Source of the DNA: a virus
Length of the DNA: 22,631 nt
Direction: 5' to 3' (one strand)
Virus record (IMG/VR): IMGVR_UViG_3300025127_000309
Coordinates: 1-22,631 of that record
Shown here: positions 1 through 8,405 of the stretch, piece by piece
Numbering within the stretch: the first letter of the stretch is position 1
Layout: each line of letters starts with the position of its first letter
Notes under the pieces: model-generated
What the model was told of the DNA's origin: nothing
The model's input: only the letters and a program-made list of their open reading frames with translations
The model's database searches: none
Position numbers and translations under genes: made by a program

Positions 1-1067
1 AGTTCGGAATTCCAGTCTTTGATACACCACATAACGATGTTAGAGGACCGCATGGTCAATTAATAGATATTGGTGTTATAGATTATTGGGAGAATGAAGT
101 TGAAGGTTTAAAAGATGATCAAGACGCTTTAAATGAATTTTATAGACAGTTTCCTAGAACAGAAGAGCATGCGTTTAGAGATGAAACAAAAAATTCTTTA
201 TTTAATCTTGTTAAAATCTACGAACAAATCGATTACAATGAAGGAAATAAAAATTCATCTGTATTAACGGTTGGTAACTTTCAATGGCAGCAAGGTGTTA
301 AAGATACTAGAGTAGAATTTAATCCCGACCCTAGTGGTAGGTTTAAAGTTAGTTGGGTGCCTAGTGGAAATATGCAAAATAATGTAATACTTAAAAATGG
401 CATTAGATACCCTGGCAATGAACACGTTGGTGCGTTTGGTTGTGATAGCTATGACATTAGCGGTACTGTTGATAGTAAAGGATCTAAAGGAGCGCTACAT
501 GGATTAACTAAGTTTAGCATGGAAGATGCACCTGCTAATACTTTCTTTTTAGAATATATAGCTAGACCGCAAACTGCAGAGATATTTTTTGAAGATGTAT
601 TAATGTCTTTAGTATTTTACGGTATGCCAATACTTGCTGAGAACAATAAACCTAGGCTTTTATATTATTTAAGACGTAGAGGTTATAGAGGTTTTAGTAT
701 GAACAGGCCAGATAAAATATGGAATAAACTATCAACAGCTGAAAAAGAAGTTGGTGGTATACCAAATTCTAGTGAAGATATAAAGCAAGCTCACGCAGCT
801 GCTATTGAAATGTATATTAATGATCACGTAGGTTTACTTCAAGATGGTACATATGGTGCTATGTATTTTAACGAGACGTTAAATGATTGGAGTAAGTTTG
901 ATATAAACAAAAGAACTAAGCACGATGCTTCTATAAGTAGCGGTTTAGCTATAATGGCTTGCAACAGGCAGTTGTACGCGCCTAACCCAGAAACCAGAAG
1001 ACAACCTTTAAATATTAAAATATCCAAGTATAGAAATACTGGTTTTAATTCAACAATAATAAAATAA
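1..1067 (+). CDS. terL: Phage terminase large subunit, C-terminal (nuclease) part, 5' truncated by window edge
   Basis: The frame is open to the left edge; the first complete codon is at position 3 and about 354 residues are present. The ATG-initiated reading at 357 is not a real start, because coding sequence continues upstream without a stop and with good protein character (for example FPRTEEHAFRDE). The visible part fits the RNase H-like nuclease half of TerL, which cuts concatemeric DNA during packaging. GCDSYD supplies the first metal-binding aspartate after a hydrophobic beta strand. An acidic pair lies near FYGMPILAENNK, followed by an arginine-rich stretch, and a late aspartate lies in the YINDHVG helix region. 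The N-terminal ATPase with Walker motifs lies outside the window. The stop is 2 bases before the portal ATG, the classic terminase-portal order. The family call rests on motif pattern plus synteny; metal-ligand assignments other than the first Asp are inference. Confidence 0.85.
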   Translation, partial: FGIPVFDTPHNDVRGPHGQLIDIGVIDYWENEVEGLKDDQDALNEFYRQFPRTEEHAFRDETKNSLFNLVKIYEQIDYNEGNKNSSVLTVGNFQWQQGVKDTRVEFNPDPSGRFKVSWVPSGNMQNNVILKNGIRYPGNEHVGAFGCDSYDISGTVDSKGSKGALHGLTKFSMEDAPANTFFLEYIARPQTAEIFFEDVLMSLVFYGMPILAENNKPRLLYYLRRRGYRGFSMNRPDKIWNKLSTAEKEVGGIPNSSEDIKQAHAAAIEMYINDHVGLLQDGTYGAMYFNETLNDWSKFDINKRTKHDASISSGLAIMACNRQLYAPNPETRRQPLNIKISKYRNTGFNSTIIK

Positions 1068-1069
1068 AT

Positions 1070-3385
1070 ATGGCAGAGTCTGGCATGAATTATTTTCCTT
1101 CTCAAGCAGTTAGTGACTTAGAGAAGATGACAAACGAGTACGGTATTAAGGTTGCTAAAGCTATAGAGCTTGAGTGGTTTAATGGTAAAGCTTCAAGATA
1201 CAACTCTGGTAATTATAGTCAAAACAGTAGATATGGAGATAACATAAATAGTTTCCACAATCTTAGGTTATACGCTAGAGGTGAGCAGTCTATAGAGAAG
1301 TATAAAAACGAGTTATCTATAAACGGTGACTTAAGCTACTTAAATCTAGACTGGAAGCCTGTACCTATAATACCTAAATTCGTAGATATTGTTGTTAATG
1401 GTATGTCTCAAAGAAACTACGAGATAAACGCTTTTTCTCAAGATGAATACGGTATAGCTCAAAGAACAGAATACATGGAGTCTATACTAAGAGATATGAG
1501 GTCTAGAGAGTATAATGATGCCATTGAAGCTGGTGTAGGTATAAACTTATATGAAAATAATAAAGATACTTTACCTGAAAGTGAAGAAGAATTATCTTTA
1601 CATATGCAGCTTAGCTACAAGCAGGCTATTGAGATAGCTGAAGAACAAGCTATAAATACTTTAATGGAAGGTTGTAACTATGATTTAATTAAACGTAGAT
1701 GTTTGTACGACTTAGTTACTATAGGTATAGGTGCAACTAAAACAAACTTTAACTATAGCGACGGTGCTAAAGTTGAATACGTAGATCCAGCTAACTTAGT
1801 TTATTCTTACACTAACTCACCTTACTTTGATGATATATATTATGTAGGTGAAGTTAAGTGTATACCCATAAATGAATTAGTAAAAGAGTTTCCCAACTTA
1901 ACAGAAGAAGAGGTTAAGTATATAGTTGACAATTCAAGAACTTTAGTAGAATCTAAATATAATAAGGATAGAAACGAAGTTCATGTACTTTATTTTAACT
2001 ACAAGACTCACGCTAATAATGTTTATAAGCTTAAAACAACAGGTACTGGTGCTGAGAAAGTAATAAAGAAAGATGACACGTTTAACCCACCTGAAAATAT
2101 GGAAGGTGATTTTAGTAGGTTAGATGAGGTTATTGAAGTAATGTATGAAGGCGTTTATGTTTTAGGTACTAACAAGTTGCTTAAATGGCAAATGTCACCT
2201 AACATGATGAGAAGTAAGTCTGACTTCGGTAAAGTTAAAATGAACTATAACATAGTTGCACCTAGAGTTTATGAAGGAAGAATACAATCATTAGTAAGTA
2301 GAATAACAGGTTTTGCAGATACTATACAGCTAACTCACTTGAAGATACAACAAGTTATGAATCGTATGGTACCTGATGGTGTTTATTTAGATGCTGATGG
2401 TTTAGCTGAAATAGATTTAGGTAATGGTACGAACTATAACCCACAAGAAGCTTTAAATATGTTCTTCCAAACTGGTTCTGTTATTGGTAGATCTTTTACT
2501 TCTGACGGTGATATTAATCCCGGTAAAGTACCAATACAGCAAATAAACAACGGTAGTGGCGGAGGAAAACTCCAGAGTTTAATAGCTACATATAATTATT
2601 ATTTACAAATGATAAGAGATGTAACTGGATTAAACGAAGCTCGTGATGGTAGTATGCCAGATAAAAACGCTTTAGTTGGTGTACAAAAATTAGCTGCTGC
2701 AAATAGTAACACTGCCACTAGACACATACTACAATCAATGCTATACTTAACTGCTGAAAATGCAGAGTGTTTATCGCTTAGGATAGCTGATATACTAGAG
2801 TACTCTCCAACTAGAGAAGCTTTTGTTAGAGCTATAGGAGCTCATAATGTAGCTACATTAGAAGAGTTAAGTGGTTTACACTTATACGATTTTGGTATAT
2901 TTATAGAGTTAATGCCTGATGAAGAAGAAAAAGCTATGCTTGAAAATAATATTCAAGTAGCACTTAGTCAAGGATTAATAGACTTAGATGATGCTATTGA
3001 TTTAAGAGAAGTTAGAAACGTTAAGCTAGCTAACCAGTTGTTAAAAGTTAAACGTAAGAAAAAGCAAGAGAGAGATCAGTTGATACAACAACAAAATATT
3101 CAAGCTCAATCACAAGCTAACGCTGAAGCACAGGCTGCCGCTGCTAGAATAGAAATGAAGAAGCACGAGATAAAATCTCAAGCAGAAGCTCAAATGGAAC
3201 AAATGAAGTCTCAAAATAAACTTAAGTTTCTTCAACAAGAAGCTCAAGTTAAAAAAGAATTAATGCAGCTTGAGTTTGAGTTAAATAGTAGACTACAAAA
3301 AACAAAAGAGGGTGAATCAGTTAAAACTTTTGAATCATCAGGTAATGATATAGTAACAGGTGAAGCGGGATTAGATAAATTCTAA
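1070..3385 (+). CDS. Portal protein
   Basis: This 771-residue protein would form the dodecameric ring at the unique capsid vertex through which DNA enters and leaves. Support comes from position (directly after terminase, before scaffold and capsid), size (larger than the T7 portal, nearer the P22 portal) and architecture. An alpha/beta N-terminal body includes a conserved-looking stretch around residues 90-115 (DWKPVPIIPKFVDIVVNGM). A central region follows around residues 415-560 with a probable crown/stem segment and GLNEARDGSMPDKNALVG. The tail, about residues 645-745, is a long Gln/Ala/Lys/Glu-rich helix with strong coiled-coil character, comparable to the C-terminal helical barrel of P22-type and crAss-like portals. 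There is no signal peptide or membrane segment. The leader is only 2 bases, implying translational coupling to terminase. Resemblance to crAss-like or marine podovirus portals is from memory, not a search. Confidence 0.85.
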   Translation: MAESGMNYFPSQAVSDLEKMTNEYGIKVAKAIELEWFNGKASRYNSGNYSQNSRYGDNINSFHNLRLYARGEQSIEKYKNELSINGDLSYLNLDWKPVPIIPKFVDIVVNGMSQRNYEINAFSQDEYGIAQRTEYMESILRDMRSREYNDAIEAGVGINLYENNKDTLPESEEELSLHMQLSYKQAIEIAEEQAINTLMEGCNYDLIKRRCLYDLVTIGIGATKTNFNYSDGAKVEYVDPANLVYSYTNSPYFDDIYYVGEVKCIPINELVKEFPNLTEEEVKYIVDNSRTLVESKYNKDRNEVHVLYFNYKTHANNVYKLKTTGTGAEKVIKKDDTFNPPENMEGDFSRLDEVIEVMYEGVYVLGTNKLLKWQMSPNMMRSKSDFGKVKMNYNIVAPRVYEGRIQSLVSRITGFADTIQLTHLKIQQVMNRMVPDGVYLDADGLAEIDLGNGTNYNPQEALNMFFQTGSVIGRSFTSDGDINPGKVPIQQINNGSGGGKLQSLIATYNYYLQMIRDVTGLNEARDGSMPDKNALVGVQKLAAANSNTATRHILQSMLYLTAENAECLSLRIADILEYSPTREAFVRAIGAHNVATLEELSGLHLYDFGIFIELMPDEEEKAMLENNIQVALSQGLIDLDDAIDLREVRNVKLANQLLKVKRKKKQERDQLIQQQNIQAQSQANAEAQAAAARIEMKKHEIKSQAEAQMEQMKSQNKLKFLQQEAQVKKELMQLEFELNSRLQKTKEGESVKTFESSGNDIVTGEAGLDKF

Positions 3386-3420
3386 TTCACTATTTTTTTA
3401 ATATTTTATAAAATTTTATT

Positions 3421-4566
3421 ATGGAAATAACTAAAGTAAATTTAGATAGTAAAGAACCAGAGATCTATAAAGTAGATTTAGATAATCCACCAAACCAAGA
3501 AACTGAAGAAGTAACCAATGAAACTGAAGAAACAACAGCTGACCCAGCAGGAGTGGTGGGAAGCGATGAAAACGCCGAGCCCGCACAAGAACAAGAAGAG
3601 GTACAACCGCAAGGAGAAGTACAAGAAGCAGAAGCACCAGTATTAGAAGAGATAACTGAAGAAGATGTTAAGCAAGAAGTTGAACAGGTCGAAGAAGTTG
3701 TTGAAGAAGCTATAGCTGAAGCTGAGGCAACTGGCAAACCTCTTCCTGAAAATATACAGAAGTTAATTAACTTCATGGATGAAACTGGTGGTAGTTTAGA
3801 AGACTATGTTAGATTAAACACTGATATTAGTAAGCTAGACACTACAGATGTTCTTGACGAATATTACAGACAAACAAAACCTCATTTATCTGGAGAAGAA
3901 AGAAGTTTTTTATTAGACGAAACTTTTAGCTACGATGAAGAAGTAGATGATCCTAAAGATATAAAGAGAAAGAAAATAAAACTAAAAGAAGAAGCTGCTA
4001 AAGCTCGTAAGTATTTAGAAAAACAAAAAGCTAATTACTATGAGGAAATAAAAGCTGGTAGCAAGTTAACGCCAGAACAACAAAAAGCAGTAGACTTTTT
4101 TAACAGGTACAATAAAGATACTGAAGCTCAAACAAAAGCTACAGAAGAAAATAAAAGAAAATTCAGACAGAGAACAGATGCAGTTTTCAATAATGAGTTC
4201 AAAGGTTTTGATTTCAATGTTGGAGATAAAAAGTATAGGTACAATGTTAAGAATATAGATGAGGTTAAGACATCTCAAAGCGACTTAAATAATTTTGTCA
4301 ATAAGTTTATTGGTGAAGATAATTCTATTAAAGACGCTGCGGGTTATCATAAATCTCTGTTTGCGGCTATGAATCCAGATGCTATAGCTAAACACTTTTA
4401 CGAACAAGGCAGGGCTGACGCTGTAAAGCAAAGCGTTGCAGAAGCTAAAAACGTTAACACTGAGGCGAGGTCGTCTCACGGTGAGGTTACAGCTGGAGGT
4501 TTAAAAGTTAGGGTTTTAGGAGACGATTCAAGATCGCTTAAATTTAAAATAAAAAATAAACGCTAA
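3421..4566 (+). CDS. Probable capsid scaffolding protein
   Basis: This is a 381-residue, highly charged protein between portal and capsid, the usual place of the scaffold. Residues 1 to about 115 are extremely acidic and repetitive (Glu, Gln, Val, Pro, Ala) and probably disordered. Residues 120-250 are helical and Lys/Glu-rich, with coiled-coil potential (KDIKRKKIKLKEEAAKARKY). The C-terminus ends in a short basic segment (SLKFKIKNKR), and in several phages a basic C-terminal helix of the scaffold binds the capsid protein. No catalytic Ser/His protease signature is visible, so a head maturation protease is less likely. The start is preceded by an A/T-only leader without a Shine-Dalgarno motif. 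The assignment rests on position and composition; scaffolds diverge too fast for confident recognition by eye. Confidence 0.7.
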   Translation: MEITKVNLDSKEPEIYKVDLDNPPNQETEEVTNETEETTADPAGVVGSDENAEPAQEQEEVQPQGEVQEAEAPVLEEITEEDVKQEVEQVEEVVEEAIAEAEATGKPLPENIQKLINFMDETGGSLEDYVRLNTDISKLDTTDVLDEYYRQTKPHLSGEERSFLLDETFSYDEEVDDPKDIKRKKIKLKEEAAKARKYLEKQKANYYEEIKAGSKLTPEQQKAVDFFNRYNKDTEAQTKATEENKRKFRQRTDAVFNNEFKGFDFNVGDKKYRYNVKNIDEVKTSQSDLNNFVNKFIGEDNSIKDAAGYHKSLFAAMNPDAIAKHFYEQGRADAVKQSVAEAKNVNTEARSSHGEVTAGGLKVRVLGDDSRSLKFKIKNKR

Positions 4567-4583
4567 TTTAAAAATTTTACAAA

Positions 4584-6053
4584 ATGGCAATTAATCCAGG
4601 TAATAATTTGAATAGTGTACCTGCTCAAAAGCAGCAAGCACTAGCTACAAATTATCTAGATCTCTCTTCTAATCAAGGATGGGGTCAACAATACGTTCCA
4701 GATTTAATGGAAAAAGAAGCTGAAGTTTTCGGACCGAGAACTATTTCAGGTTTCTTAGAGCAAGTCGGAGCTGAAGAAGCAATGACTGCAGATCAAGTTA
4801 TTTGGTCTGAACAAGGTAGATTACACTTATCTTACAAAGGTAAAATGGCTGACGCTGGTGGTAATAAAATATTACTACAAGCTGATATTGACGAAGCTAC
4901 ATATGTTCAAGCTGGTCTTGACAAAGATCACGGTGTTAGAGTAAACGATACTGTTATTGTTTCTAACGCTAATGTAGTTAAAAAATGTTTAGTAACAGAT
5001 GTTGCTGCTACTGGTGAGATAACTGTAGCTCCTTACGATGGAAGCACTATAGCTCAATTAAATACAGATAAGACTACTACTGTATTAGTTTATGGTTCTG
5101 AATATGGTAAAGGTACTGCTTATTATACTGGTGCTGCTGCTGCTGCTGCTGAGAGACACGTAGCTAATGAGCCACAGTTTAAAACTTTTAGTAACAAGCC
5201 TATCATCATGAAAGACTACTACGAAGTATCAGGATCTGATGCATCTCGTATTGGTTGGGTTGAAGTTTCTTCTGAAGGTGGAGCTTCTGGTTATTTATGG
5301 TATGTAAAAGCTGAGTCTGATACTCGCGCTCGATTTAATGACTATATTGAAATGTCTATGCTTGAATCAGTTAAAGGTACTGGTTCTAACGGTGTTGACG
5401 ATTTCTTAAGAGCTACAGGCGATAATGTAGGTACTCAAGGTTTGTTTGATGCTATCGTTGATAGAGGTAATGTTACTTCTGGTATTTCAGGTGTTAACGC
5501 TGCTACTGATTTAGCTGAATTTGATTCTATCTTAGCAGAGTTTGACAAGCAAGGCGCGATTGAAGAGTATATGTTATTTGTTAACAGAGCTTCTTCTCTA
5601 GCTATTGATGACATGCTTGCTTCAATGAACTCTTACGGAGCTGGTGGTACTTCTTACGGAGTATTTGATAACGACGAAGATATGGCTTTAAACTTAGGTT
5701 TCTCTGGTTTCAGAAGAGGTTCTTACGACTTCTACAAATCTGACTTTAGATACTTGAACGATAAAGCTACTCGTGGTGGTATTAATGATGCAAACACTGC
5801 TGAAGCTATTCGCGGGGTATTTATTCCTGCAGGTACTTCATCTGTATATGATCAAACTGTTGGTGCTTCAATGAAGCGTCCGTTCTTACACGTACGTTAC
5901 AGAGCTTCACAAACTGATGATAGAAGAATGAAGACTTGGGTAACAGGTTCTGTAGGTGCTGCTACGTCTGCTTTAGACGCGATGTCTCTACATATGTTAA
6001 CTGAAAGATGTTTAGTAACTCAAGGTGCAAACAACTTTATGTTAATGAAGTAA
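4584..6053 (+). CDS. Major capsid protein (HK97-fold type)
   Basis: This 489-residue protein has the length and position expected of the shell protein, downstream of portal and scaffold and upstream of a strong terminator. An N-terminal arm is followed by a segment around residues 50-80 (ISGFLEQVGAEEAMTADQV). Residues of about 90-185 form a beta-rich insertion containing a six-alanine tract. A conserved-looking stretch around residues 200-250 (NKPIIMKDYYEVSGSDAS, then GYLWYVKAESDTRARF) probably belongs to the E-loop/P-domain spine, followed by an Asp/Gly-rich A-domain and a hydrophobic C-terminus. These stretches match what I remember of marine crAss-like and flavophage capsid proteins. The leader AAAATTTTACAAA has no Shine-Dalgarno. 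The terminator just after the stop should let the head module be expressed as a unit ending with the most abundant product. Confidence 0.85.
   Translation: MAINPGNNLNSVPAQKQQALATNYLDLSSNQGWGQQYVPDLMEKEAEVFGPRTISGFLEQVGAEEAMTADQVIWSEQGRLHLSYKGKMADAGGNKILLQADIDEATYVQAGLDKDHGVRVNDTVIVSNANVVKKCLVTDVAATGEITVAPYDGSTIAQLNTDKTTTVLVYGSEYGKGTAYYTGAAAAAAERHVANEPQFKTFSNKPIIMKDYYEVSGSDASRIGWVEVSSEGGASGYLWYVKAESDTRARFNDYIEMSMLESVKGTGSNGVDDFLRATGDNVGTQGLFDAIVDRGNVTSGISGVNAATDLAEFDSILAEFDKQGAIEEYMLFVNRASSLAIDDMLASMNSYGAGGTSYGVFDNDEDMALNLGFSGFRRGSYDFYKSDFRYLNDKATRGGINDANTAEAIRGVFIPAGTSSVYDQTVGASMKRPFLHVRYRASQTDDRRMKTWVTGSVGAATSALDAMSLHMLTERCLVTQGANNFMLMK
5133..5150 (+). repeat. GCT trinucleotide run (6 copies) inside the capsid gene
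   Basis: Six consecutive GCT codons encode a six-alanine run in the beta-rich insertion of the major capsid protein. Pure triplet runs can slip in replication, but only whole-codon changes keep the frame. Confidence 0.8.
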
Positions 6054-6055
6054 TA

Positions 6056-6089
6056 TAAGATGGGGCTTCGGCCCCAACTTATTTTTTTT
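6056..6089 (+). terminator. Intrinsic terminator after the major capsid gene
   Basis: A GC-rich stem TGGGGC/GCCCCA with a UUCG tetraloop (6061-6076) is extended outward by AAG/CTT pairing across an A-A mismatch and is followed by eight T residues at 6082-6089. It lies 3 bases after the capsid stop. In otherwise AT-rich DNA this is an unambiguous Rho-independent terminator. Confidence 0.93.
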
Positions 6090-6109
6090 AATTTTTATTT
6101 TATTATATT

Positions 6110-6949
6110 ATGGCAAAAAAGAAAACAAAAGCTGCAGTTAAAGAAACTGTAGTTGAACAAGTAGTGGAGCAAACTATTGAAACTGTAGTTGCACCACCAA
6201 AACCAAAAGTTCAAAAAGAAGTTAAACCTGTTTGGGAAATAAAAGATAGGGTTTACTATTTAACTAGTGATAAAAAACCTTTATCAAGAAGTATTAAAAG
6301 CTCTGGTATATACTGGTTCGATGAATCAAAAGGCTACGAAAGAGAGCTTAAGTATTGTGAAAACCAAAAGACTTGTTTTGTAGATGAGATGCAAGGTGAT
6401 CAAAGGTTAGCACATATTGTATTTAGAAATGGTGCTTTATACGTACCAAAAGAAAAAACAGTATTACAAAAAATGCTTTCAAATTATCATCCTAATAGAG
6501 GTCAACTATATTATGAGTACAAACCTCAAGAAATAGCTAAAAACGAAGTTGATGTTCTTGAGCTAGAAATTGAAGCTCTAATGATAGCAAAAGACTTAGA
6601 TATTGATATGGCAGAGGCTGTTATGAGAGCTGAGATTGGATCTGAGGTATCTAACATGAGTTCTAAGGAACTTAAACGAGATTTATTACTATACGCAAAG
6701 AATAATCCTGAACTGTTCTTAGAATTAGTTAATGATGATAATGTACAGTTAAGGAACTTTGGTATCAAAGCAACTGAACTAAACATTATAAAGTTATCTT
6801 CTGATCAACGCTACTTTATGTGGGGATCTAACGATAGAAAACTAATGACAGTTCCGTTTGATGAACACCCATACTCCGCACTAGCACAGTGGTTTAAAAC
6901 TGATGAAGGTATGGAAGTATATACTAATATTGAGAAGCGGTTATCATAA
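6110..6949 (+). CDS. Conserved virion-cluster protein of unknown function, downstream of capsid
   Basis: This 279-residue protein has no function I can name. Residues 1-40 are a Lys start followed by a Val/Glu/Pro-rich, probably flexible tail. Residues 40-135 look like a small mixed beta domain (RVYYLTSDKKPLS; FRNGALYVPKEKTVLQKML; NYHPNRGQLYYEY). Residues 140-215 are helical with many acidic residues (VDVLELEIEALMIAKDLDID). The C-terminal part ends DEGMEVYTNIEKRLS. There is no signal peptide or TM segment. Its place just after the capsid terminator, plus a remembered similarity to proteins in the same slot of uncultured marine phages, suggests a head-associated or assembly role, but that is inference. 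The start follows an A/T-only leader. A hairpin spans its stop codon. Confidence 0.75.
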   Translation: MAKKKTKAAVKETVVEQVVEQTIETVVAPPKPKVQKEVKPVWEIKDRVYYLTSDKKPLSRSIKSSGIYWFDESKGYERELKYCENQKTCFVDEMQGDQRLAHIVFRNGALYVPKEKTVLQKMLSNYHPNRGQLYYEYKPQEIAKNEVDVLELEIEALMIAKDLDIDMAEAVMRAEIGSEVSNMSSKELKRDLLLYAKNNPELFLELVNDDNVQLRNFGIKATELNIIKLSSDQRYFMWGSNDRKLMTVPFDEHPYSALAQWFKTDEGMEVYTNIEKRLS

Positions 6950-6958
6950 CCGCATCTC
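6932..6958 (+). terminator. Possible hairpin/weak terminator overlapping a stop codon
   Basis: GCGGTTA and TAACCGC (6937-6943 and 6947-6953) pair around a 3-base loop, extended by GAGA/TCTC across an A-A mismatch. The stem includes the TAA stop of the upstream gene. The downstream T-run is short (TCTCTTTAA), so this may be a weak terminator, a processing site or an mRNA 3'-end stabiliser rather than a full stop. Confidence 0.4.
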
Positions 6959-6973
6959 TTTAATTAATATCAC

Positions 6974-7004
6974 AAACCTTAATCCTTAAACTTTAAACCT
7001 TAAT
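6974..7004 (+). repeat. Two copies of AAACCTTAAT in the leader of the small-paralogue operon
   Basis: The 10-mer AAACCTTAAT occurs at 6974-6983 and 6995-7004 (21-base period), with a related sequence (AATCCTTAAAC) between. The spacing is two helical turns. It lies in the longest leader of this part of the window, upstream of the 7041 gene, so it could be a regulator or polymerase recognition site. No recognisable -10/-35 is asserted. Confidence 0.35.
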
Positions 7005-7040
7005 TCGTAAACAATTATTAATTATTAAACAAAAAACAAA

Positions 7041-7376
7041 ATGGAAACATTACTTTACTTTAGTGATGCATCTCTTAATTCTGACGATGATGCTTTTGTA
7101 GCAAGATCATCAGATTTTTTAGGTATGGAAATAGCTAGTAAAACAACTGTTAAACTTTCTTTTAGAGGTTCTGCCGATAGAGACAGCGTTGACACAGCTA
7201 CTTTAACTGTGGCTGACTTAGAAGTAGCTTCAAACCCAACGTTTAAAGATATTTCTAATGTTATTAACGGTTATTTAAACGGAGATAAGGATAAGCTTTA
7301 TGTTATAGCTGATCAAGCGAACAATGTATATGCTCCCGGTTTTTCTGGTGCTGTAACTGTAGCTTTAGCTAACTAA
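7041..7376 (+). CDS. Small beta-rich structural-type protein, paralogue 1 of 3
   Basis: This 111-residue acidic protein starts METLLYFSDAS and has the layout beta strand, Asp/Ser loop, alternating hydrophobic strands (VKLSFRG, ATLTVADLEV), a helix (FKDISNVINGYL) and a final pair of strands ending in an Ala/Val-rich C-terminus. It shares this layout and N-terminus with the next gene (MKTLLF) and, in its second half, with the gene at 7732. There is no signal peptide. Small paralogous beta proteins between capsid and tail genes in marine phages are often virion decoration or tail components. The role is inferred from context only. The leader is A/C-rich without a Shine-Dalgarno. Confidence 0.7.
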   Translation: METLLYFSDASLNSDDDAFVARSSDFLGMEIASKTTVKLSFRGSADRDSVDTATLTVADLEVASNPTFKDISNVINGYLNGDKDKLYVIADQANNVYAPGFSGAVTVALAN

Positions 7377-7400
7377 TCATTAATACTTAAAAAATAAGAT

Positions 7401-7721
7401 ATGAAAACATTACTTTTTACAAAAGCCGCACCAGCTGATGCAGCTGGAGATGCTTTACTACTTCCTGCAAGTAGTTTTATATGCGCTGGTATAGTTAGCG
7501 ATTCTACTCTAGATTTAGATTTTAAAAAAATAGATGGTACACACGACCAATCTAGAGTCACTTTAACTTTTACAGCAGGTAAAGGATTTGAAGCTATGAA
7601 AGCTGTTTTAGCTACTATAGCTGGTAATCCAAAGTCAAACATTGTAGACGTTGTTGATATAGCCAACAATGCTTTAATGGCAGATACAAATAGTTTATTC
7701 ACAGCGGTAGCATTCGCATAA
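7401..7721 (+). CDS. Small beta-rich structural-type protein, paralogue 2 of 3
   Basis: This 106-residue protein starts MKTLLFTKAAPAD and lies 24 bases after the previous gene. It keeps the same order of elements: N-terminal strand, SSFICAGI segment, LDLDFKKIDG strand, VTLTFTAG strand, helix FEAMKAVLATIAG, and an Ala/Val C-terminus. This aligns with METLLYF, SSDFLGM, VKLSFRG, ATLTVADL and FKDISNVINGYL of its neighbour. The duplication is ancient, since little exact identity remains. The function is unknown and a virion surface role is plausible. The reverse-strand ORF covering this gene is a shadow. Confidence 0.68.
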   Translation: MKTLLFTKAAPADAAGDALLLPASSFICAGIVSDSTLDLDFKKIDGTHDQSRVTLTFTAGKGFEAMKAVLATIAGNPKSNIVDVVDIANNALMADTNSLFTAVAFA

Positions 7722-7731
7722 AAATATTAAG

Positions 7732-8385
7732 ATGAAAGATAAATATTTAATATTCGCAACATCGTTTGGTACTGAGACGATTTCAAACAACGATGCAACA
7801 ATACAGGCTACAACTAGTTTGGTAAACCCTGTATCTCAATTAAACGCTAACTCTATTACTAACGGTATACTTAAGGTTGAGTTAACGGCTCATGATGGAC
7901 ATTCGTTTGGTAGTGCTTACGGAAGTCCAACAGCTGGAGATATTGTAGATGTTTCTGCTGGATGCACTGTAGGAGCTTCAAACGGAGTAGTAACACTAGC
8001 TAATCATACAGCTGATACTACTAACGGTGTAACTCTAGACGGTACTGGAACTAACAATGTAGTTAAATTATCATTATTAAGAATTATAGATGGTGGCGGT
8101 AGAATGAACGCTTGGCCTGCTAGTAAGTTTAAAGGAATACAACTTGTAGATGCTGATGAAGCTAAGTTGTTTTTTGAGGCTGCTACAGGTGATGCTGATG
8201 ACGTAGATAACGTTAAGCTAAAATTCACTGGTACTTTTAAACAACTATGTGATATGGTTAACGATGCTATATCTTCTGATAAAACAGGAGAGGCTATTGT
8301 CTTTGCTCATGAAGGTAGAGGTATATTCTTTAATGGTAACCCTGCTGGTGTAACTGAAGTAGATATTACTATGGACGGTGCTTAA
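7732..8385 (+). CDS. Beta-rich structural-type protein, larger paralogue 3 of 3
   Basis: This 217-residue protein begins MKDKYLIFATSFG, 10 bases after the previous stop. Residues 1-115 are Thr/Asn/Gly-rich with alternating hydrophobics (ILKVELTAHDG, GVVTLANHT). Residues 118-217 repeat the layout of the two upstream proteins: WPASKFKGIQLVD, KLFFEAATGDADD, VKLKFTGTFKQLCDMVNDAI and a terminal VDITMDGA strand. It therefore looks like a fusion of an extra N-terminal beta domain with the shared module. There is no export signal. It ends just before the strong terminator at 8406, so the three paralogues form one short operon segment. The function is unknown. Confidence 0.68.
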   Translation: MKDKYLIFATSFGTETISNNDATIQATTSLVNPVSQLNANSITNGILKVELTAHDGHSFGSAYGSPTAGDIVDVSAGCTVGASNGVVTLANHTADTTNGVTLDGTGTNNVVKLSLLRIIDGGGRMNAWPASKFKGIQLVDADEAKLFFEAATGDADDVDNVKLKFTGTFKQLCDMVNDAISSDKTGEAIVFAHEGRGIFFNGNPAGVTEVDITMDGA

Positions 8386-8405
8386 TTACTAAGCAACTTA
8401 ATATT

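Noticed and set aside
357-1067. ATG at 357 as the start of a 236-residue gene
   Set aside because: The same frame is open to the left edge and the upstream residues look like terminase, so this is an internal methionine of a truncated gene.
3386-3420. Intrinsic terminator between portal and scaffold genes
   Set aside because: There is a T-run and weak A/T self-complementarity but no GC-containing stem; treated as a leader only.
3465-3776. Antisense ORF opposite the scaffold N-terminus
   Set aside because: Ser/Thr/Cys-rich low-complexity translation is the mirror of a Glu/Ala/Val-rich coding region; no leader, no antisense neighbours, all real genes are on the plus strand.
7373-7702. Antisense ORF opposite the second small paralogue
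   Set aside because: It covers a plus-strand gene with clear paralogy to its neighbours; the antisense frame has no recognisable protein features.
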